DNA of 64,000 nucleotides from Saksenaea vasiformis B4078 (Eukaryota; Mucoromycota; Mucoromycetes; Mucorales; Saksenaeaceae), in the NCBI GenBank assembly GCA_000697055.1, contig JNDT01002377.1:62001-126000 (forward strand). The letters are read 5' to 3'. A program made the translations under genes and the position numbers. Below the pieces are notes generated by a model, which worked only from the letters and a program-made list of their open reading frames with translations, was not told the DNA's origin and made no database searches. Shown one piece after another: positions 57,452 through 64,000 of this stretch; the first letter of the stretch is position 1, and each line of letters starts with the position of its first letter.

Positions 57452-58800
57452 ATGTTTGAATCCGTTCGCCATGCCTTTTCGAAATCGGGAATGAAGACAC
57501 ACCATATCAATCGTCAGCAAGGTACTTCTAACTAACTTTAACGTTTATCCTTTGTTAACCAATCACTCTCCATGCTAAGTGTTCGTTAATGTTTACGACA
57601 TGGTAAACGAATCACCAAGTTTTATTATTACTCTTAACCTGTACTTTTAGCTGCAGCCGAGTTTATTAACGAATATAGGCCACGTACTGGGTGTCGGTTT
57701 GTCTTCTAGCATTATGTCCAATTGCTTGTTTCTTATAAACTCCTCCTCTTCTTCTTTTTTTCTAAAAAAAGGTATTTATCATTCAGGTGTAGAGTTAAGC
57801 GGACAAGAATATTGCTTCGGTGGTCATGAGTACGAAGATATTACCGGCGTTTTTGCGGTCGAGTCTAAAGTAGGACCACCTGGTTTGATGTTCAAGTAAG
57901 GATTAGTCAATGTAGCACCATCAAATTCACAAGATTTCCTTTTTTCGTTTTTTCCTTCCCTTAACGCATCACAGACAGTCTATCAACATGGGCTACACAA
58001 GCCTGTCGGACGATGAAATCGCATACATCTTGAAAGAGATATCAAAAGAATTTGTTGGTCCTTCGTACAATCTTCTGCAGAGGTATTACTACAATTTCCT
58101 GCAATCATTTTAAAAGGGTATCTCTAGGAATTGTAACCATTTTACAGATGAACTTGTGTTCAGATTAACAAAGAAACATATCCCTGGCTGGATTAATCGG
58201 GCAGCAAAGCTTGGTACAATGTTTCCTTGTGTTATACCAACCGACTGGGTGGAACCCCCCGACCTTGAATCCGACGGTATGCTGTAATTTCCGTCTTGTC
58301 TCATTAATGCTGAGAATCGAATATTCTTCTTAGCAATTCAATCCTCTTCCTCTGCTACGCAATCGACATCGTCTTCCACATCTTATTCGTCCAAGACACC
58401 ATTAAAAAGTGCATCGGCAAGTCGACATCACGAGAAAGCCTACGGTTCGTCAGAGGCTTCCGCACCATCCTCTCTTGCAAACATACCTCAGAAGAGACCG
58501 AGTACCAGTCGCTCATATCCCACATCACGACAATCGTCTACAACTTCCATCGATTATCGTCATTACCCTATTCATCAACATCACCGTCGAAGCTCCGTCC
58601 CATCATTGCTTTCTCCAAGAACATCCGGAGATCGTGAAAGTATTGTTTTGGTCCGTCCATCATCCCCATTGATTGAGGATGAATTCAATATACACGATCC
58701 AGTAAAGGAACCAGATTGTTATCGTCCCGAAGTTCTGCGATCCGCAACACAACTATCTATCGATGCATCTCTGAGAGATCTGGATCGTTCGAGTACTTGA
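57452..58800 (+). CDS. PPPDE/DeSI-type cysteine peptidase with Ser-rich tail
   Basis: Seven exons: 57452-57521, 57580-57602, 57651-57696, 57772-57895, 57975-58082, 58128-58276, 58334-58800; 328 residues. PPPDE (DeSI) peptidases are thiol peptidases thought to remove SUMO or ubiquitin. Core: VFVNVYDM|LQPSLL, GHVLGVGIYHSGVELSGQEY with catalytic His50, CFGGHEYEDITGVFAVESK, SYNLLQRNCNHFTDELVFRL with catalytic Cys126, and KHIPGWINRAAKLGTMFPCV followed by IPTDWVEPP. The last exon encodes a Ser/Thr-rich tail of about 155 residues that the compact family members lack. Exon 2 is 23 bases and exon 3 is 46 bases. The catalytic assignments follow the family. Confidence 0.92.
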
Positions 58801-60453
58801 AAATCAATATTTCTTTTCATGTTCATAAATTAAACCCTTAACTTTTAACCTCCCTATACTGTTTATTAAATCAAATTTTTATGCTATTCAAAGAAAAGAA
58901 ACATTGTACTGTGGTCAGACTTAGTCTTTTGCGGGAAGGCAGAAAGTAACTTGTTTAAATTTTAACGGTTAGTCGGAACTAAGAACAGAGCCTATGATAG
59001 GCACTTTGGGATCCATAGCGCGTGTTGGGTCAATTTGGCGTCTCACAATAACGAACAAAGCTCTATTCGAACTCTTTTTCCAACGAAACTCACCATTTGC
59101 ATGCGCAGCAGGAACAAATCTCACGCGTAAAAAGCCGATGACTAGATCACTCTGATAAGCATGCCTATTTAAGAGCAAACGTCAGTTGTAAAGCTATATG
59201 GTTTACTACGTTATACTTGCTTCTTGGCTCTTCGCCGCATGGCGAAGTTTATGCAGATTTCGAAGGCTCAAACTGAGGGTGCGGCACAGACTTTGGCGCG
59301 ATCGGCAGCAGCATAAGTCAGCGTGTGCGGGACCAAGTCATTGTGGCGCATTGTACCGTTACACGGACATTGGAATTCGCTTATGGTTATGGATCAGCCA
59401 GGTCCTTTGGTCTGATCTGTGCTTCACCTCAGTAAATCAACGTTTTTTCTTCCAGTTATTAGCATAGAATATTGCCTTATCATGAGTAACAATGACGTAT
59501 TTTTTCTGCTGTTCTCTGCCAGGCACTTCCAATGTTGGCTCTATGATGATATCCAGAAGTTTTGTAGATAAGAGGATGGTCATGTCTCCCAGAACGTCCG
59601 AAAGTTGAGTGAATGCTGCGTGTTCACACATCACACATCATCTCTCTCAAAAGACTCTTTCTAAATAAAATGAGTGCATCCTCTTTAGAAACATTTGTGC
59701 TATCGTACAGCAGCGATCATTTCAATCAACCATATTTATTAGGACATCGGTGGCTGCTCAGACGTTACATATTTATTCGTCATCTTTCGATTCAGAAAAC
59801 AATCTCATATCTACAAAACTTCTGGACGCCTTCCATAGAAAATCATCTCCCGATTTGAAAGAGGGCAAAGGAACGCGTATTATTGGTGCCCAATTTGCGG
59901 TTGTCATCTTGAAACACTTGACAATGAAGCTGAACATGCTATCATGCATAAAGAGCTGTTAAAAGATTGCGACAAGCCAACGTGCTCATATTTTGTTTTA
60001 TTCCATCTCATCTGCTGCTGCTCAATTGTTGGCGGTCCGGTATTTCGTTACAAGCGGAAGTTGTCGGTGACAATCTGAAAAACGTGACTCACCAAAGTTT
60101 CTATGGCATCCTCAGTTCAAGTCTTTCGGAATCTGCAAACGGGGAAAACCTTAACTGACGAGTATACCGTAGTAAGCCATTTACAGAGCTCGTAGGAGCC
60201 CTAGGTGTCGCACAGAGCAGATTACCTTAGAGCCTATCCTAAACTCTACTCTAAAGTTTAGTTTTACTAAAATAGTCTATGTTGATATCTAGCTAGCACG
60301 TTTGTTATGATACATGATACAGGCCAGCCATAACTGATAAGAAAATTGTGTTCTACAGTAGTCCATAACTGTGTAACACCTATGATCCGTAAGAAAACCG
60401 AATCACGTACATATCATTTTCAAATTGTACTTGTATTTATGATGGTGATAATT
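58801..60453. other. intergenic with protein-like fragments
   Basis: No complete gene. The minus-strand frame at 58969-59178 (GFLRVRFVPAAHANGEFRWK) and pieces at 59198-59467 and 59613-59962 on the plus strand are protein-like but unassigned. An inverted repeat of TATCTACAAAACTTCTGGA lies at about 59555-59573 and 59808-59826. In frame it reads STKLLD on both arms. Confidence 0.35.
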
Positions 60454-61474
60454 CTATTTAAGCATTTCTAAACCTTGATACACCTTCTCGTAGATAGTAA
60501 AGACAATACCGCCCGAAAACTGAAAGAATTTGGAGTTAGCGATGTAAAAAGAAGACGAGGAATCCACTTACGATTAGTCTTGTCAACCGAGGTGTTGTTC
60601 CCTTCCAGAGAGAGAAAAAGCCATTGCTCTTTATCACCTTCAGCAGACAGTCTATGGAGTTCTTGTACATGGAGGCATCAAGACCTTGCATACGTGTCTT
60701 GACTACATCGAGTGGCATCGTGGTGTACACTGTCACGATACCGGCCATACCACCAGCAGCAAACGTGTGTGTGGAAGGTAGAGGCTCATCGCCTTTGTTA
60801 CGAAGTGCCTGCAACCATGATTTGAAAGTGGTATAACTGCTGAATCGCACTGCACTATTGGCTCCCTGACGTGCCATCACTGGACCCACACCTCTGTAGA
60901 TACCAAGAAATCCTTCCTCCTTAATAATCAACGAAGTACCATGCACCAGACCACGATATTTTGGTGTTGCGCTTGTTTTGTCGTGAATTAATTTTGTTCT
61001 ACACCATACAGTCAGTTGGGCTTCACTCATTTTGAGTGTGTGTGGATATATGACTACTTACTTGATTGTTTCTGAGGGCGTCACAACCAACGCGGCTTCT
61101 GTCATACCCGCACCTAGACCGGCTAGCAAGCTGCGTACACCAGTAACCTTTCCATTCTCGTCCTTCAGAAGATTTGCAATCTGATCATAAGTCAGGAATC
61201 GTACACCTGCTTTGGCTGCATTGCCAATGGCGAGCGCTGAAACACCGGTGTAGATGGCGGAGAAGCCTCTGGACTTGTAAGTCTGTGCCAGACAGTCAAT
61301 AGGACCCTTGAATCGCACTTCTCCCGGTTCGAGGCGACCGTCGGCTTGTAACTGCAGTCGTGTCTTGACATACTCTGTCGGGTAAGTGATGACACCTTCA
61401 ATGCCGCCAGCGATCGTGCCCGAAACGAGCGAGAAAATGGGATCTTTCTTTGGTTTCTTGTCTGCAGAAGTCAT
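60454..61474 (-). CDS. CTP1: Mitochondrial citrate (tricarboxylate) carrier
   Basis: Inner-membrane carrier exchanging citrate for malate. Exons 61062-61474, 60572-60998 and 60454-60519 give 301 residues, the usual carrier length. Three carrier repeats are visible: GTIAGGIEGVITYPTEYVKT, then EAALVVTPSETIK|TKLIHD, then GIVTVYTTMPLDVVKTRMQG. Each holds the P-x-[DE]-x-x-[KR] signature. YPTEYVKTRLQ and the C-terminus FSGGIVFTIYEKVYQGLEML are typical of CTP1. The first intron (60999-61061) separates repeat 2's signature from the rest. No presequence is needed for this family. A related carrier of dicarboxylates is the only alternative. Confidence 0.95.
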
Positions 61475-63349
61475 TGGATATTAAGAACAGATTACTTTTT
61501 GTTGGTATAAAAGAGCAGGAAAAAAAACTAAAATAAAAGAAACAGGGCCTTGGTTTTAAAGGTTTAAAGATGGATGATGGGCATCTCTGACCTCTTTCCT
61601 TTTTTGGATCCCTCCCCGAGTGCAAACTCAGATAGCAGAAATCAGCGAGCTTTTTGCATTTCGGATTAAAGCCAATCCGAACATTTAAGAGTAGGTTGTA
61701 CCAAAACGCATAGCGCTGTATTATTATTATTATCCTTTTCATAAAGCGCCTGCTAAAAACCCTTATCAGCTTCTTGGCGTAGCATTAAATTAAGAGCAAC
61801 AGCGATAAGCAACGTTTACTAATCCGCGGTGCTAGCAGTAGAGCACCATTTTCTGTGGTCATCGTTCGGCGCAGTTCGGCTTAATCCGCAGAATTTTGCG
61901 CGATCTACCTAAATATGACAAGTACAGAACATGGAATTAATGAAAATCAAGGTAGCACAGCGAATACGTTGTTAATAAGGGTAATCCGTTCGCAGTTTTA
62001 TGCATCAAGGAATAATGGAGACACAGACAATAAATAAGTAAGCCTATATCTTTGATCTTTGTTTTACAATGGAATGAATAAACACAGGAAGAGTTAACTG
62101 GACTTGTTTCTATAGATAGCAGTAGCAGACTAGGGGCCGATAGATCGGGCGGGCTATGACAAGTGATCTTCGTGTGAGAGTTATTGCTAGTGGCGGGAAT
62201 GAAATTTCTTGTCATACAATGTGTCAGTGCGATAATGCTAAAGAGACACGAAATAAACCGGGAAAATGTTCAACAGTTATCACACTAGCCTGCTCCGCCA
62301 CAATCACTACGTTGCTACAAGAAGCAGAGTGAAATCCAACACAAAATGCATTATTATTATTCTGTTCATCACCACAATTCTCTTGTTGTTGTGCTATAAA
62401 GTTAGATTAGCGGTTATGTTGTAGTACCTGTAGTTATCACCGTTCTAGATCTAACGTTTAACGCCATAGACAATCCCTATGCGTGATTTCAATCACAGCA
62501 AACCATGTGAACTGACTACCATGGAAGATGGAACATATCCACAGCATAATTACATGGAAGAGGCAGATCAAAGGAGATAAACACAATGCCATCTGTAGAT
62601 ACCATCTCTGACGATATCTGATCTGTCTTTTTGTCAACATCACTATGGAGAGATAGCCGATGGAATTGATAAGAGCAGGCTGATCAAGGAATTATTGCTA
62701 AGCCAAGGTCCAGTTCCGGGATATCTTGGTCTTTGGTGATCCCTTGTACTACCATCATTTGCGCGGTTGGACAACTTGTCTTGTAACTCCTACTGCCTCA
62801 AGTAGCATGCATCGATGACCAACCCGATAAGCAAATGACACAGGTAATTTGAAACAACATTCGGACACAGAATATACTTTTGGAGGTTAGTGTCCAGAAC
62901 CCCATTTTGTATTCCACACAAAACCTCTTTCTCTACTGGGTAGAAGATAAACAAAAAAGAAAAAAAAAAGAAACCACAGATCCCTCCTCTTTTCTTAAAA
63001 AGAAAAGTGACAGTTTCCCTGTTTTTCTTTTCTCCCTTGCAGCAATTAAAAAGAATTGATTCTGTAAAATAAAAAAATCACGAAATTCCAGCAATGGCTC
63101 ACTTTGTCCGTTATCGCTATTTTACATACTTGTGAATGAATGGCTAAACTTTGATTAAATATTGATGCACACTCATCTCCTACCTTATGAGATACTCGGA
63201 CGCTCATTCAATAGCCAGCTAGGAGATGTTAGCCATTCCCTTTGACTAGGCCAATGTCCAAAAACAGACACGTGATTCCTCTTTCAATCGCCGCTCTTTT
63301 GCCTTTTTCTATTGCTTTTGCTTCTTTTCGACATTGCGTTATTTTCTCC
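61475..63349. other. intergenic, 1.9 kb
   Basis: No gene is supportable between the citrate carrier and TAF7. Poly-A and poly-T/C tracts near 62950-63050 precede TAF7 and may belong to its promoter. Confidence 0.45.
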
Positions 63350-64000
63350 ATGGATAAGAAAGAAACAAAGGTCAAGATCAAACGATCGAGAGCACCATCA
63401 AACAAGTTGGATTCAAAGGTGCAAGACAAACCGATCAAGATTAAACTTACTGCCAAAGAGACACACACGACACACCAAAGCGGCTCGGAAGATGAAGACG
63501 AACCAGAAGCAGCTGTAGAAGAACATTTGATTTTACGATTACCTGCGGGTGAAATGTGCGATCGATTACATGAATATGTTCGTAAACGAGAGATTCCAGA
63601 CGATGTCAAAATCCATTTAAAAGGTGCGTATAAACAAGCTTGTCTATTTGTCACAAAACACCAACCAGTCAACCCTTAGACAGTCGGCGAGGGCATTTCT
63701 ACTTTGGCGGTCGAAAATATGACACAACTCTGGTGGATCTTCCTACCATCATTGAATCACAAAAGACGCTCGATAAGAAGCAGTTTTACAAAATTGCAGA
63801 TATATCACAGGTGAGGAAGAAGAGGGCGTAGCAGGAACTTGGGTGATGACGAAGTTGTTGTACATAGATGCTTCTGGTAGAGGGCGGTGTGAAAGATGAA
63901 AGTTTCTTGACACAAAGCAATGGACGACAACATACGGATCCATACATGTTTCCGCATGGTCTGACACCACCATTAAAACATGTACGAAAACGACGATTCC
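63350..64000 (+). CDS. TAF7: TAF7, TFIID subunit (5' part, cut by window edge)
   Basis: TFIID subunit TAF7 (TAFII55), which binds TAF1 and regulates its activity. Exons 63350-63623, 63680-63810 and 63868-64000 onward. A basic Ser/Lys N-terminus leads to VEEHLILRLPAGEMCDRLHE, the family start motif. Then DSRRGHFYFGGRKYDTTLVD, LPTIIESQKTLDKKQFYKIA and DISQ|MLLVEGG, and finally HGLTPPLKHVRKRRF at the window edge, all diagnostic. I chose the ATG at 63350 (MDKKETKVKIKRSR); an upstream in-frame ATG at 63254 would add a hydrophobic leader unlike TAF7. Confidence 0.95.

Noticed and set aside
1..64000. CRISPR array, prophage or bacterial operon
   Set aside because: Genes are spliced and eukaryotic, with no spaced identical repeats or phage genes.

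Overview
The window looks like nuclear DNA of an early-diverging fungus, most likely Mucoromycota (Mucorales-like). The genes are compact and carry many introns of about 40-70 bases with GT-AG ends. The conserved genes are typical opisthokont housekeeping genes (RTF1, TAF7, FAM32A, SERF, NDUFA12, UQCC2/CBP6). A LIM-C1-RhoGAP, a C2-domain lipase and a GGST-type phosphatidylserine decarboxylase fit fungi. All exon joins below were made by eye by following reading phase across splice sites. Most gene models sum to a whole number of codons.

Layout. 1-0.8 kb: 5' part of RTF1 (minus strand, cut by the window edge). 1.5-6.9 kb: an accessory arsenic region with arsH and a bacterial-type arsC; arsC lies between two inverted copies of a dispersed element. 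7.6-13.8 kb: mitochondrial and metabolic genes (NDUFA12, fumarase, UQCC2/CBP6-like) and ketopantoate reductase. 14.0-17.7 kb: a 13-exon gene for a 1038-residue coiled-coil protein I cannot name with confidence. 18.5-20.7 kb: an alpha/beta hydrolase and FAM32A. 22.6-30.5 kb: three tandem MFS anion:cation symporter-like genes with identical intron positions. 31.3-32.1 kb: glutathione peroxidase. 33.9-34.5 kb: a small Myb-domain protein. 34.5-40.5 kb: about 6 kb with no supportable gene. 40.5-43.2 kb: C2-lipase. 45.0-46.9 kb: mitochondrial GatA. 47.7-51.1 kb: LIM-C1-RhoGAP. 52.0-53.6 kb: PS decarboxylase. 54.4 kb: SERF. 57.5-58.8 kb: PPPDE/DeSI peptidase with a long tail. 60.5-61.5 kb: citrate carrier. 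63.3 kb to the end: TAF7 (cut by the window edge).

The most unusual feature is a family of at least seven dispersed copies (A-G, both strands) of a roughly 0.6-0.9 kb unit. The better preserved copies share an upstream block, a TATA-like TATTTAAAGG, a leader intron of about 60 bases, an exon starting near CCTGCATGACCTCTGTCC, a second intron of about 65 bases, and a short last exon that ends at AATAAACAGT. Homology stops at that poly(A)-like signal. Copy B has an intact spliced frame of 111 codons. Copies A, B and G share an R-K-L-x-x-stop ending and copy C ends H-K-S-G-S-stop, all stopping at the same codon. This looks like a multicopy spliced gene, or a non-autonomous element carrying one. 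The copies sit next to the accessory genes: arsC, the MFS array and the orphan ORF.

Functionally, NDUFA12, fumarase, the complex III assembly factor, the citrate carrier, mitochondrial GatA and pantoate synthesis are all nuclear genes for mitochondrial or central metabolism. RTF1 and TAF7 belong to RNA polymerase II transcription. The lipase, PS decarboxylase and RhoGAP act in lipid and polarity biology.
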